Shown: positions 46,437 through 55,084 of the stretch, one piece after another
Layout of the letters: each line of letters opens with the position of its first letter
How positions within the stretch are numbered: the first letter of the stretch is position 1
From: Blautia obeum ATCC 29174
Lineage (GTDB): Bacteria; Bacillota; Clostridia; Lachnospirales; Lachnospiraceae
Reading direction: 5' to 3'
NCBI RefSeq assembly: GCF_025147765.1
Contig: NZ_CP102265.1
Location: 718,501 to 782,500 of the forward strand
Length of the DNA: 64,000 nt
Position numbers and translations under genes: made by a program
Notes under the pieces: model-generated
Seen by the model: the letters and a program-made list of their open reading frames with translations, nothing else
Told to the model about the DNA's origin: nothing
Databases searched by the model: none

Positions 46437-47327
46437 ATGAAAGCAAAACATATAATGCTCGTACTTGGCATGACAATGATACTTACCTTTACAGGATGTG
46501 GTTCTTCAAAACCGGTTGTTGAAGTGACACCGACTCCGGCAGCAACACCGACACCGACAGAAGTTCCGGTAACAGTAACACCGGTACCGACATCCACACC
46601 GGCTCCGAAAGTGATTGGAGTTAAGACTTCTCAGGCGAAATATATTTATATGACCAACGGTCTGCAGGATGATCTGAGAGAAATCTATCTGATGACATCC
46701 GGCGGAGATGACTGGGGCAAGAACCTGATTCCGGCAGAAGCTTCTGTAAAAGCATCTGAACAGGTACAGATGTTCTATACTCCGGATGACACAGCTGTTT
46801 CTTCAGACAGTACAGATGAATCAACAGATACAACAACTACAACTGTATATGATATGAAGATCGTTACTGCAAAAGGAGATGTTTACCAGATTTACAGCAT
46901 TGATCTCAGTGATATGGAAAAAGCATCTCTTGCTTATGATGAAGAAAGCTCCACAGCATATCTTACATACACAAGTCTTGCAGACAAGTCTGAAAAAGAT
47001 ACAAAGGGCAACTCACAGCAGACAGCATCCTCTGATGAATCCGATGACAGTGATACAGAAACTTACAGTAGTGATGACAGCAGTGATGACAGTAGCGATG
47101 ACAGTAGTTATGACAGTGGCTCTTCGGACAGTAGTAGCTATGACAACAGCAGTGATGACAGCAGTGACGACAGCAGTGATGACAGTAGTTCTTCGGATAA
47201 CGGTAGTTATGATGATGGCAGCAGCTATGATGACAGTGACGACTATGATGACGGAAGCGATGATTATGTTGATGAGGGAAATGATTCAGATTCCTATGAC
47301 AGTGGCAGTGATGACTGGAACTACTAA
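46437..47327 (+). CDS. Lipoprotein with Asp/Ser-repeat tail
   Basis: A 296-aa surface protein of unknown function. A lipoprotein signal ends in LTFTGC (Cys near residue 21), followed by a Pro/Thr-rich linker of VTPTPAATPTPTE type (about 28-58), a globular part of about 140 residues (60-200) and a tail of nearly 95 residues made of Asp-Asp-Ser-Ser repeats with Tyr. The tail resembles the SD stalks of staphylococcal adhesins but sits at the C-terminus of a lipid-anchored protein without a sortase signal. GAGAGGATGG lies before the ATG. Confidence 0.8.
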   Translation: MKAKHIMLVLGMTMILTFTGCGSSKPVVEVTPTPAATPTPTEVPVTVTPVPTSTPAPKVIGVKTSQAKYIYMTNGLQDDLREIYLMTSGGDDWGKNLIPAEASVKASEQVQMFYTPDDTAVSSDSTDESTDTTTTTVYDMKIVTAKGDVYQIYSIDLSDMEKASLAYDEESSTAYLTYTSLADKSEKDTKGNSQQTASSDESDDSDTETYSSDDSSDDSSDDSSYDSGSSDSSSYDNSSDDSSDDSSDDSSSSDNGSYDDGSSYDDSDDYDDGSDDYVDEGNDSDSYDSGSDDWNY

Positions 47328-47378
47328 AATATTTTGAGGTTCTATAAAAAATTTCTATTGCAAATTGCAGCTGTTAAA

Positions 47379-47407
47379 TTGATTTGAATTTTTATTACAG
47401 TTAAAAT
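47379..47407 (+). promoter_or_regulatory. Promoter for modA
   Basis: TTGATT and TAAAAT are 17 bases apart. Transcription would start near 47414, so the in-frame ATG at that position is not the start codon. Confidence 0.65.
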
Positions 47408-47458
47408 ATTAGCATGAATATTGAACAACATTTGAGAGAAAAGAAGGGAGATATATTC

Positions 47459-48340
47459 ATGAAGAAAAAAATATTAACTGTAATGCTGGCTGGCGTTATG
47501 GCAGCAGGAATGAGTGCAGGAAGTGTACAGGCTGCAACAACAGAGGATGCAAGTGGTGATCTGTATGTATTTATTGCAGCAAGCCTTGCAAATGCAATGG
47601 ATGAGATCCAGAAAGATTTTAATGAAGAGTATCCGGATGTTAATATTCTTTTCAATGCAGACAGTTCAGGTACATTACAGACACAGATCGAAGAAGGTTC
47701 CAGATGTGATATCTTCTTTTCAGCAGCAACCAAACAGATGGATGCGCTGGTAGATGAGGAACTGGCCAAGAAAGACTCCGTGGTAGATCTCTTGGAGAAC
47801 AAAGTTGCTCTGATCAAACCAAAGGATGGCGAAACAAAAGTTACAGGTTTCGAAAATATCACAGATGCGAAGAACATTGCGCTTGCGGGCGAGGATGTAC
47901 CGGTTGGACAGTATTCCCGTGAAATCTTCAAAAACCTTGGCATTGAAGACGATGTTAACAAGATGGAGATCAATGAAGGCAAGAATGTAACAGATGTGCT
48001 TGCATCTGTCAGCGAGGGAAGTAACGAAATCGGTATCGTTTATGCAACAGATGCTACATCCGTTGCAGACAAAGTAGATGTTATCGCAGAAGCTCCGGAA
48101 GGTTCTCTGGAAACACCGGTTCTTTATCCGGTGGGACTTACTGTAGACGCAGAGGCATCTGACGCAGAAGCAGTTGCTGCAGATGCATTTCTTGAGTACC
48201 TGCAGACGAATGATGCCATGAAAGTATTTGAAGAGTATGGGTTTGCCGCATATAAAGCAGATGATAAGAAAGAAGAAACTGCAGAAGATGCAAAGGAAGA
48301 CAAAACCGAAGAAACAGATACTGCAGAAGAAGCTAAATAA
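47459..48340 (+). CDS. modA: Molybdate/tungstate-type substrate-binding protein
   Basis: This is the binding protein of a molybdate ABC importer. The 293-aa protein has a signal peptide (about 1-26) and the ModA fold: YVFIAASLANAMDEI, NADSSGTLQTQI, CDIFFSAATKQMDAL, VPVGQYSREIFKNLGI, EIGIVYATDA. There is no lipobox cysteine, which is odd for a Gram-positive binding protein. The last 30 residues are a Glu/Lys/Thr-rich tail. AGAAGGGAG lies before the ATG, which is chosen over an ATG 45 bases upstream at the predicted transcript start. modB and modC follow after a hairpin. Confidence 0.9.
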   Translation: MKKKILTVMLAGVMAAGMSAGSVQAATTEDASGDLYVFIAASLANAMDEIQKDFNEEYPDVNILFNADSSGTLQTQIEEGSRCDIFFSAATKQMDALVDEELAKKDSVVDLLENKVALIKPKDGETKVTGFENITDAKNIALAGEDVPVGQYSREIFKNLGIEDDVNKMEINEGKNVTDVLASVSEGSNEIGIVYATDATSVADKVDVIAEAPEGSLETPVLYPVGLTVDAEASDAEAVAADAFLEYLQTNDAMKVFEEYGFAAYKADDKKEETAEDAKEDKTEETDTAEEAK

Positions 48341-48355
48341 TTATCGATTACATAT

Positions 48356-48386
48356 AAAAGGGGCGGCATATATGTCAGCCCCTTTT
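48356..48386 (+). terminator. Hairpin with T tract between modA and modB
   Basis: AAAAGGGGC pairs with GCCCCTTTT around an inner GGCATATATGTC, and TTTTT follows. It probably lets modA be made in excess of the membrane components through partial readthrough. Confidence 0.75.
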
Positions 48387-48411
48387 TGTACATACAAAAG
48401 GAAAGAAAAGA

Positions 48412-49104
48412 ATGGAATTTTTACAGGAAATAAACTGGAGTCCATTGTGGATTTCTTTAAAGACCGGAGCAGTGGCTACGATAATTGCCTTTTTTCTGGG
48501 AATTTTCTGTGCACGTAAGATTATGAAGATGAAGCCGGTATCGAGAGCAATATGGGATGGGATCCTGACTATGCCACTGGTGCTTCCGCCGACAGTTGCT
48601 GGTTTCTTTTTGCTGGTGATTTTCAGTCTCAGGAGACCTTTCGGAAAATTTCTCATGGAGAATTTTGATTTTAAAGTGGTACAGACATGGAAAGGCTGCG
48701 TGATCGCTGCTGCAGTGATTGCATTTCCACTGATGTACCGAAATGCACGGGCTGCTTTTGAACAGGTGGATGTGAATCTGATCTATGCAGGACAGACACT
48801 GGGAATGAGTGATCGCAGAATTTTCTGGAAAGTGATCGTTCCGGCGGCTGCGCCGGGAATTGCATCCGGAACTGTTCTGGCATTTGCAAGAGCAATTGGT
48901 GAGTATGGAGCGACTTCCATGCTTGCAGGAAACATTCTTGGTAAGACTCGTACAGTGTCCGTTGCAATTGCAGCAGAAACTTCGGCTGGAAATTATGATA
49001 TAGCTGGGTTCTGGGTTGTGGTAATCGTAGTGATCTCGTTTGTGATCGTGGCACTGATCAATATTGTCTCAGGGCGGGGCATGAAGAGTAGAAGGTGGAT
49101 CTGA
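48412..49104 (+). CDS. modB: Molybdate ABC transporter permease
   Basis: The membrane subunit of the molybdate importer. The 230-aa protein has about five hydrophobic helices and the conserved EAA loop GMSDRRIFWKVIVPAAAPGI that contacts the ATPase. AAAGGAAAG precedes the ATG. Its stop overlaps the modC start (ATGA). Confidence 0.92.
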   Translation: MEFLQEINWSPLWISLKTGAVATIIAFFLGIFCARKIMKMKPVSRAIWDGILTMPLVLPPTVAGFFLLVIFSLRRPFGKFLMENFDFKVVQTWKGCVIAAAVIAFPLMYRNARAAFEQVDVNLIYAGQTLGMSDRRIFWKVIVPAAAPGIASGTVLAFARAIGEYGATSMLAGNILGKTRTVSVAIAAETSAGNYDIAGFWVVVIVVISFVIVALINIVSGRGMKSRRWI

Positions 49105-50153
49105 TGGCAATACAGGTAAATATAGAAAAGAATTTTAAAGGCTTTTCTCTCAAGTCAGTGTTTGAGAGCAATACATCAGCAACTGGAATCCTCGGTGCAT
49201 CTGGAAGTGGAAAGAGTATGACACTTCGTTGTATCGCAGGAATTGAGACGCCGGACAGAGGCAAAATCGTAATCAATGGAAGAACAGTTTTTGACTCAGA
49301 AAAGAAAATCAATCTGAAGCCGCAGGAGCGTCGGATTGGGTACCTGTTTCAGAATTATGCATTGTTTCCGACAATGACAGTAAAAGATAATATTCTGTGC
49401 GGTTATCGTGGTGAGGAGGGACAGAGAGAAGAAAAAGCCAGAGATTTTATGAAAAGATATCAGTTGGAGGGACTGGAAAACCGTTATCCATCACAACTTT
49501 CCGGTGGACAGCAGCAGAGAGTTGCTCTGGCAAGAATGATGATCGGTGAGCCGGAAGCGATCCTTCTGGATGAACCTTTTTCTGCACTGGATGGATATTT
49601 GAAGGATGTACTGCAAAAAGATATACAGGAATTTCTAAAACAGTATCAGGGAGATATGCTGATGGTCACACATAGTCGAGATGAGGCCTTCAGATTTTGC
49701 AATGAGCTGATGCTTCTAAAAGATGGCAAGACACTGATATTTGGTGATACAAGAAAATTATTTGAACAGCCACAGCTTCTGGAAGCAGCAAGACTGACCG
49801 GCTGCAAAAACAGTTCGAGAATTGAACGTATGGGAGAATATCAGGTATTTGCTCTGGACTGGGGAATATCTCTTCGTACAGAGCAGAAGGTGGAACTGGA
49901 TATGACACATATCGCAATCCGCGGTCACTGGATTCGTCCGTCAGAGAAGGCGGGAGAAAACTGCCTGGTATTTGAAGCGGCAGAGTATGTGGAGACAACC
50001 TTTGAACATCAGTATCTGGTGAAAAGTCCGGGAATGGAAGACGGGGCAGTTCTCTGGTGGATGCGTCCGAAAAAAAGTTTTACGGACGAGCATGATAAGA
50101 ACCTGCCGAAATATCTCTATCTTCCACCTGAACACCTGATGCTCCTGAAATAA
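49104..50153 (+). CDS. modC: Molybdate ABC transporter ATPase
   Basis: The nucleotide-binding subunit powering molybdate uptake. The 349-aa protein has Walker A GASGSGKS, signature LSGGQQQR, Walker B AILLDEPF and the switch histidine in VTHSRDE. The C-terminal 120 residues form a TOBE-like regulatory region. The ATG at 49104 overlaps the modB stop and has AAGGTGG before it, so it is preferred to a GTG nine bases upstream. The gene ends 14 bases from the convergent PucR-type gene. Confidence 0.92.
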   Translation: MAIQVNIEKNFKGFSLKSVFESNTSATGILGASGSGKSMTLRCIAGIETPDRGKIVINGRTVFDSEKKINLKPQERRIGYLFQNYALFPTMTVKDNILCGYRGEEGQREEKARDFMKRYQLEGLENRYPSQLSGGQQQRVALARMMIGEPEAILLDEPFSALDGYLKDVLQKDIQEFLKQYQGDMLMVTHSRDEAFRFCNELMLLKDGKTLIFGDTRKLFEQPQLLEAARLTGCKNSSRIERMGEYQVFALDWGISLRTEQKVELDMTHIAIRGHWIRPSEKAGENCLVFEAAEYVETTFEHQYLVKSPGMEDGAVLWWMRPKKSFTDEHDKNLPKYLYLPPEHLMLLK

Positions 50154-50166
50154 AAACGACTCCCCC

Positions 50167-51246
50167 TCAGGTTCTGTTCTGATATCGCAGATACCGGGAC
50201 ACAAGCATGGCAAGCTTAAAGGTCATAGCATCTTCGAAGGTACGGAGATCAAGTCCAAACCGTTTCTGTATCTTTTCAAAACGATACACAAGCGTATTCC
50301 TATGCACATACAACTGTCTGGATGTCTCCGACAGATTCAGATTATTCTCAAAGAAAGTACGGATGATCGCCAGTGTCTCTCCGTCGATGGAATCCAGTGA
50401 TTCATCTCCGAAAATTTCCTGGATGAACATTTCACAGATGGAAACCGGAAGCTGGTAGAGCAGTCGTCCAATACCGAGAGTGCGATATCCGAAGACATTG
50501 CGTTCGGCATAGAAAATTTTACCAATCTCAAGAGCGGTGCGGGCTTCTTTGTATGCATTGGAAAGATCTTTCAGGTCATTTGCCGTGTTGCTGTAAGCAA
50601 CCCAGGCCTGTGTCATGGCTTCTGTGCCCAGCATATCTACAAGCATATGTGCAATATTTTCCAGATCGTCATATGTTTCTGTAGATGTCAGTTCACGGAC
50701 GACGATAATGCCACGATTATCGATAGAAGTGATGAAATCATGCGTGCGTGCAGAAAATATATTTTTGATGGTAGCCAATGCGTGTTCATCCTTGGACTGA
50801 CGGGTTTCAACGAGAAAGACAGCTCTCCTTGCACTGGAAGAAATATGAAGTTTGCGTGCCCGGTTAAAGGCTTCTACATCTGTATAATCTCCAAGGAGCA
50901 GTTTCTGCATAAAGGCATTTTTGTCATTTTTTTCGGCATAACTTTCCAGGATACTCTCAATCTGGCAGACAGCCAGTTCGCCAATCGTGGAAACAGAATC
51001 TTCGCTTCCCCACACAATGAGAAGAAGCTGTTCATTTTTTTCTGTTATTTTGTAGAGACAGCAGGTGGCATTTGACAGACAAAGAGCAGTGCTGTTTCGG
51101 AATTCTTCCAGTTTGGATTCTGCTGGAAGGCGGCGGTCACAGGTGGTGACCAAAATGGAATTATCTTCCTGAAGAAGACAGAAATCGAAATGACTGATGC
51201 GTTTCCAGTCATCCATATATTTTTGTAGTGTTCTCTGTACTGACAT
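50167..51246 (-). CDS. PucR/CdaR-type transcriptional regulator
   Basis: A 359-aa DNA-binding protein. The C-terminal PucR-type helix-turn-helix is clear (NNLNLSETSRQLYVHRNTLVYRFEKIQKRFGLDL); the middle matches the degenerate CdaR GGDEF-like domain. The start is the ATG at 51246, which has AAAGGATGG before it; the open frame runs 63 codons further upstream but through the terminator of the previous gene. It follows the MsmK-type ATPase gene on the same strand, and such pairs are common in Lachnospiraceae, suggesting control of sugar uptake. The effector is unknown. Confidence 0.85.
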   Translation of the reverse strand: MSVQRTLQKYMDDWKRISHFDFCLLQEDNSILVTTCDRRLPAESKLEEFRNSTALCLSNATCCLYKITEKNEQLLLIVWGSEDSVSTIGELAVCQIESILESYAEKNDKNAFMQKLLLGDYTDVEAFNRARKLHISSSARRAVFLVETRQSKDEHALATIKNIFSARTHDFITSIDNRGIIVVRELTSTETYDDLENIAHMLVDMLGTEAMTQAWVAYSNTANDLKDLSNAYKEARTALEIGKIFYAERNVFGYRTLGIGRLLYQLPVSICEMFIQEIFGDESLDSIDGETLAIIRTFFENNLNLSETSRQLYVHRNTLVYRFEKIQKRFGLDLRTFEDAMTFKLAMLVSRYLRYQNRT

Positions 51247-51272
51247 TGAACCATCCTTTCTGAAAATAGTTT

Positions 51273-51312
51273 TCTGAAAAAAAGACCCGGGGTAAATGCC
51301 CCGGGTCTGATA
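51273..51312 (-). terminator. Terminator after the MsmK/UgpC-type ATPase gene
   Basis: On the minus strand AGACCCGGGGCA pairs with TACCCCGGGTCT (a 10-bp GC-rich stem), followed by TTTTTTT. It sits between the ATPase gene and the PucR-type gene. Confidence 0.85.
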
Positions 51313-51325
51313 TTTTGATTGAATC

Positions 51326-52417
51326 TTAGTTTGTGATAACCAGTTCGGTATCTTTGTCGAAGAAATGAGTTTTCTCCATGTTGAAATCAAATTTAACCGG
51401 ATCACCTGTTTTTGCTTTTGTGCCAGGATCAACACGAGCTGTAATCTGAGTTCCGTTTACATCGAAGTACAGGAATACTTCTGCACCAAGAAGCTCGTAT
51501 ACTTTAACAGTAGAAGACATGGAACCGTCAGCTCTGTCTGCAACATCTTCCGGACGGATACCCATAACAACTGTTTTTCCAACATAGCCGCCATCTTTAA
51601 GAGCTTTTGCTTTGGCAGCCGGGATAACAAGTTCGTCTTTGCCGATTACTGCAACAAGATCGGAACCTTTTTCTTTGATTTCTGCATCCAGGAAGTTCAT
51701 CTGCGGGGATCCCATGAATCCAGCTACGAACAGGTTGCCTGGTTTCTGGTACAGATTCTGAGGAGTATCTACCTGCTGAACAACGCCGTCTTTCATAACA
51801 ACGATTCTGGTACCAAGTGTCATAGCCTCTGTCTGGTCATGTGTTACATAGATGATTGTTGCACCCAGTCTCTGATGAATCTTGGAAATCTCGATACGCA
51901 TCTGTACACGAAGTTTTGCATCCAGGTTGGAAAGTGGCTCATCCATAAGGAATACCTTAGGATTACGAACGATAGCACGTCCCATAGCAACACGCTGTCT
52001 CTGTCCACCGGAAAGAGCTTTCGGTTTACGATCAAGAAGTTTCTCAAGGTCAAGGATTCTTGCAGCTTCACGAACTGCTTTATCAATCTGATCTTTCGGA
52101 ACTTTACGAAGCTTCAGTCCGAATGCCATGTTATCATATACGGTCATATGAGGATACAGAGCGTAGTTCTGGAATACCATTGCGATATCACGGTCTTTTG
52201 GCTCTACATCGTTCATAACTTTGTCACCAATCTTTAAGGTACCGCTGGTGATTTCTTCCAGTCCGGCTACCATACGAAGTGTAGTAGATTTACCACATCC
52301 GGAAGGTCCTACGAAAATGATGAATTCTTTGTCTTCAATCTCAAGGTTAAAATCTTTAACGGCTTCAAAACCGTTTGGATATGTCTTATTAATGTGCTGT
52401 AAAGATAAACTTGCCAT
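51326..52417 (-). CDS. Carbohydrate ABC importer ATPase (MsmK/UgpC type)
   Basis: The 363-aa ATPase energises CUT1-type sugar importers. It has Walker A GPSGCGKST, signature LSGGQRQR, Walker B VFLMDEPLSNLDA and the switch histidine YVTHDQTEAM, with a C-terminal TOBE/MalK regulatory domain (about 235-363). There is no permease or binding-protein gene near, so it is likely the shared ATPase serving several importers, as MsmK does. GGAGGG lies 7 bases before the ATG at 52417. Confidence 0.93.
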   Translation of the reverse strand: MASLSLQHINKTYPNGFEAVKDFNLEIEDKEFIIFVGPSGCGKSTTLRMVAGLEEITSGTLKIGDKVMNDVEPKDRDIAMVFQNYALYPHMTVYDNMAFGLKLRKVPKDQIDKAVREAARILDLEKLLDRKPKALSGGQRQRVAMGRAIVRNPKVFLMDEPLSNLDAKLRVQMRIEISKIHQRLGATIIYVTHDQTEAMTLGTRIVVMKDGVVQQVDTPQNLYQKPGNLFVAGFMGSPQMNFLDAEIKEKGSDLVAVIGKDELVIPAAKAKALKDGGYVGKTVVMGIRPEDVADRADGSMSSTVKVYELLGAEVFLYFDVNGTQITARVDPGTKAKTGDPVKFDFNMEKTHFFDKDTELVITN

Positions 52418-52575
52418 TATTTTTCCCTCCAAAATATTATGTAAGTTTTTTGCTCTTGTTTTGAACTGTTATCAGTATACTGAATTTGCAGTCAGGAATA
52501 AAGAGAAGAACCATACAAAGATTTCGGAGGTTTCTTGACAGATTGACGAAAAGCCGGGGAAGCTTTGTCAAATTG

Positions 52576-53448
52576 TCAAATACGGCGCTCGTTTATGAAC
52601 ATACCCTGCAGAGGTTTTGCGTTAAACTGATACTGGAACCATTTACATTTACACAGGAACAGGTAGTAAATATTGAGTCCACAATCATGAAGCGTTTCGT
52701 AGTTGCCCTGTCCTTTGGCAATGATCAGATCAGCAGATTCAAGTGCCTCACGGGCTTCGCTGCTGATATGGGGAAGCCAGGTGCCGCCGACTTCGTTTCC
52801 ATTTCCGATTACGGTGGTCAGTTCGGTAAGCCCTATATCCTGTGCATCTTCCATTGTCGCATCATTGATTACAGGAAAACCTCTGACGATCACGGTGATA
52901 TCTAGTTCCGGACAGAGTTCTTTAAGAAGTATGATAACCAGTTTGTCAAGAACGATTTCTCCGCAGTTATCAGTCAGATAGACAAGGCGGGAGGCAGCGC
53001 TTAAGTCCTTTCGAAAATGCAGGTATTCCTGCGCATTAAGAGGTTCTTTGTTGTCTTCTTTGAGAAGAGACAGAACTGTATCGGAATTTACATTTGACAG
53101 AGCTGCAAAATCAATATAGTTGCCAATACGGGCATAAAGAAGTGCAGTTTCCAGCGGATCTTCAGAATTCCGGATGGTCTCTTCAAGAGAAGCTTCCATA
53201 TCCAGCATAAGCTGATTGTATTCTTTTTTGACAGAAGTGTAGTCTTCCACAGGCTGTTCCCAGAAATCACGGAACATTTTTTTTAATTCGACAGAAACGC
53301 TGGGGGCACAGTCTTCTTCTGCAATATTTGCCATACGGTCCATGACTTTCTTCATATATTCTACCTTTTTGTCCATGTCCTGAAAGGGACGGATATTCTG
53401 TTCCTGTTTGCCGACAGCACAGCACATACAGAATGGATTGAATTTCAT
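52576..53448 (-). CDS. DUF89/ARMT1-like damage-control phosphatase family protein
   Basis: A 290-aa protein of the DUF89 family, metal-dependent phosphatases thought to remove damaged sugar phosphates. Cysteines stand at the N-terminus (NPFCMCCAVGKQEQ) and the metal-site motif YLTDNCGEIVLDK lies near residue 150, with IIAKGQGNYETL near residue 250. GGAGG lies 9 bases before the ATG at 53448, which is preferred to an ATG 22 codons upstream. The physiological substrate is unknown. Confidence 0.85.
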   Translation of the reverse strand: MKFNPFCMCCAVGKQEQNIRPFQDMDKKVEYMKKVMDRMANIAEEDCAPSVSVELKKMFRDFWEQPVEDYTSVKKEYNQLMLDMEASLEETIRNSEDPLETALLYARIGNYIDFAALSNVNSDTVLSLLKEDNKEPLNAQEYLHFRKDLSAASRLVYLTDNCGEIVLDKLVIILLKELCPELDITVIVRGFPVINDATMEDAQDIGLTELTTVIGNGNEVGGTWLPHISSEAREALESADLIIAKGQGNYETLHDCGLNIYYLFLCKCKWFQYQFNAKPLQGMFINERRI

Positions 53449-53680
53449 GCTGTTACCTCCTAAAATTATGATTTGATACAGGTAGTTTCTATTATAAAGC
53501 TTTTGTCGAAACATGGCAAGATTGACGGAGAATGACAGATATGTTTAACCTGAATGAGGCGCGATGGTACAGGGCACTTATGCGAATGTGCGTCATCATA
53601 TAGAGGTATTCACCTGCGAGATGGCACTGGATGATATAGATCAATAGAGGCAACGGTTTACCAGGGATATTACGAGAAGA

Positions 53681-54319
53681 TTAGGCATTGATTTTCTGCA
53701 ATATCGTTTCCAGTAAATCTCCCTGGAGATAAAAGGTTGTCTCAAAATGAAGATACGATAAGGATACCTTATCCCACAACAATAAGATTTTTGCAGGGAA
53801 TTCCTCATCAGCGTCCCAGAACTGGAACAGGACAGAGAAATCTCCCATAACAGGCATTTCAAAAGTCAGATCAGCCCCGGCCAGTTGTTTCTGTAATTTC
53901 CCTCCCAGACAGAGGCAGGCCTGGCTGACGGCATTTACTTTGCCGGAGAATGCTGCTTCATATTTAGGGGTAAACACATCTCCGGACGGACTGCTGCCGG
54001 TGGGAATAAATCTGGTTACAGGCTGCCACTGTCCTGTAAGTGGAGGCAGCGTTTTATCTTCTGAGTAGCAGAGCAGGTCGTAGATCGTCATAACAATTGT
54101 ATATTCTTTGCAGATTTTCCAGATGCCTTCGGCCATATATTCGATGGAACCATCTGAGCGGCTGATCCGATATTCTGTTCCGATATAATTCAGGTACAGG
54201 TATGCGTGGTCATTTTTTAATTTATATTTCTTTATCAGCATATCCTGATCATATTTCAAAAACAAATCTCTTCCGATATATATCTGTTTTTCGTAATTGT
54301 CTGTAAGATTTTTTTCCAT
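53681..54319 (-). CDS. Probable DUF3786 family protein
   Basis: A 212-aa soluble protein of unknown function. Recognisable segments are a middle block TIYDLLCYSEDK and PLTGQWQPVTRFIP, then a C-terminal block FQFWDADEEFPAKILLLWDK followed by ETTFYLQGDLLETIL. These match my recollection of DUF3786 proteins. AAAGGGG lies before the ATG. It is divergent from the truncated transporter gene. About 230 bases to the DUF89 gene hold no convincing feature. Confidence 0.65.
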   Translation of the reverse strand: MEKNLTDNYEKQIYIGRDLFLKYDQDMLIKKYKLKNDHAYLYLNYIGTEYRISRSDGSIEYMAEGIWKICKEYTIVMTIYDLLCYSEDKTLPPLTGQWQPVTRFIPTGSSPSGDVFTPKYEAAFSGKVNAVSQACLCLGGKLQKQLAGADLTFEMPVMGDFSVLFQFWDADEEFPAKILLLWDKVSLSYLHFETTFYLQGDLLETILQKINA

Positions 54320-54477
54320 ATAAGTACCCCTTTGTCTGAGTAATATTATTTTTGAAATTTTTATGGTAAATGGCGGGCTGTAATTCCTTTCAGAAAATTA
54401 TAACAAATTATGAATGCCTTCACAATCTTCTATTTTCTGCATACTCTAACAGAAGAAGTCTGTAAAGGAGAATCTGC

Positions 54478-54948
54478 ATGAAAAATAAAAAATGGATCTC
54501 ACTGGCGGCAGCAGTTGTTCTGGCGGTGACTGCACTGCCAATGGGAGTATTTGCTGCGAAGAAAGACAGCACGGAAGAGAAGCTTACAAAGGTTACACTG
54601 AATGAAGTGGCACATTCAATCTTTTATGCACCACAGTATGTGGCAATCGAAGAGGGATATTTTAAAGATGAGGGGCTGGATCTGACACTTGTGACCGGTT
54701 TTGGAGCGGATAAGACAATGACTGCCGTAATATCCGGTGAGGCAGATATCGGATTTATGGGAGCGGAAGCATCTGTCTATGCCTATCAGGAGGGGGCTAC
54801 GGATGCTGTTGTAAACTTTGCCCAGCTGACTCAGCGAGCCGGGAATTTTCTTGTAGCAAGAGAAGAAATGCCGGATTTTAAATGGGAAGATCTGAAAGAT
54901 AAGAAAGTTCTTGGCGGGCGTAAAGGTGGCGTACATACATCAATGTAA
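54478..54948 (+). pseudogene. Truncated ABC substrate-binding protein (NMT1/SsuA-like)
   Basis: The first 150 or so residues of a nitrate/sulfonate/thiamine-precursor binding protein. They comprise a signal peptide (1-26), VTLNEVAHSIFYAPQYVAIEEGYF, then GADKTMTAVISGEADIGFMG and KVLGGRKGG. The family is usually 320-360 aa and continues after GGRKGG with a proline/methionine segment. Here the frame runs into HTSM and a stop, and the base composition turns AT-rich. The gene was most likely cut by the element that begins here. AAAGGAG lies before the ATG. Confidence 0.8.
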
Positions 54949-55084
54949 ATTATGAGACGATTGTGATTTTGTGTAATTGGGTGGATGGGTTGAATAGTAC
55001 ATCTCTTAAATAAAATATCTCTTTTGATTATGAGGATATTGATTTATAATGAATATATCTTTACACTTAGGAGGAAACCATTTT

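Noticed and set aside
47041..47320. Short tandem repeats that look CRISPR-like at first sight
   Set aside because: They are in-frame Asp/Ser codons of the lipoprotein tail, without spacers of even length. No cas genes and no CRISPR array are in the window.
53515..53680. A short frame of about 27 codons starting near 53563 between the DUF89 and DUF3786 genes
   Set aside because: No ribosome site, no recognisable product and too short to support; possibly a remnant.
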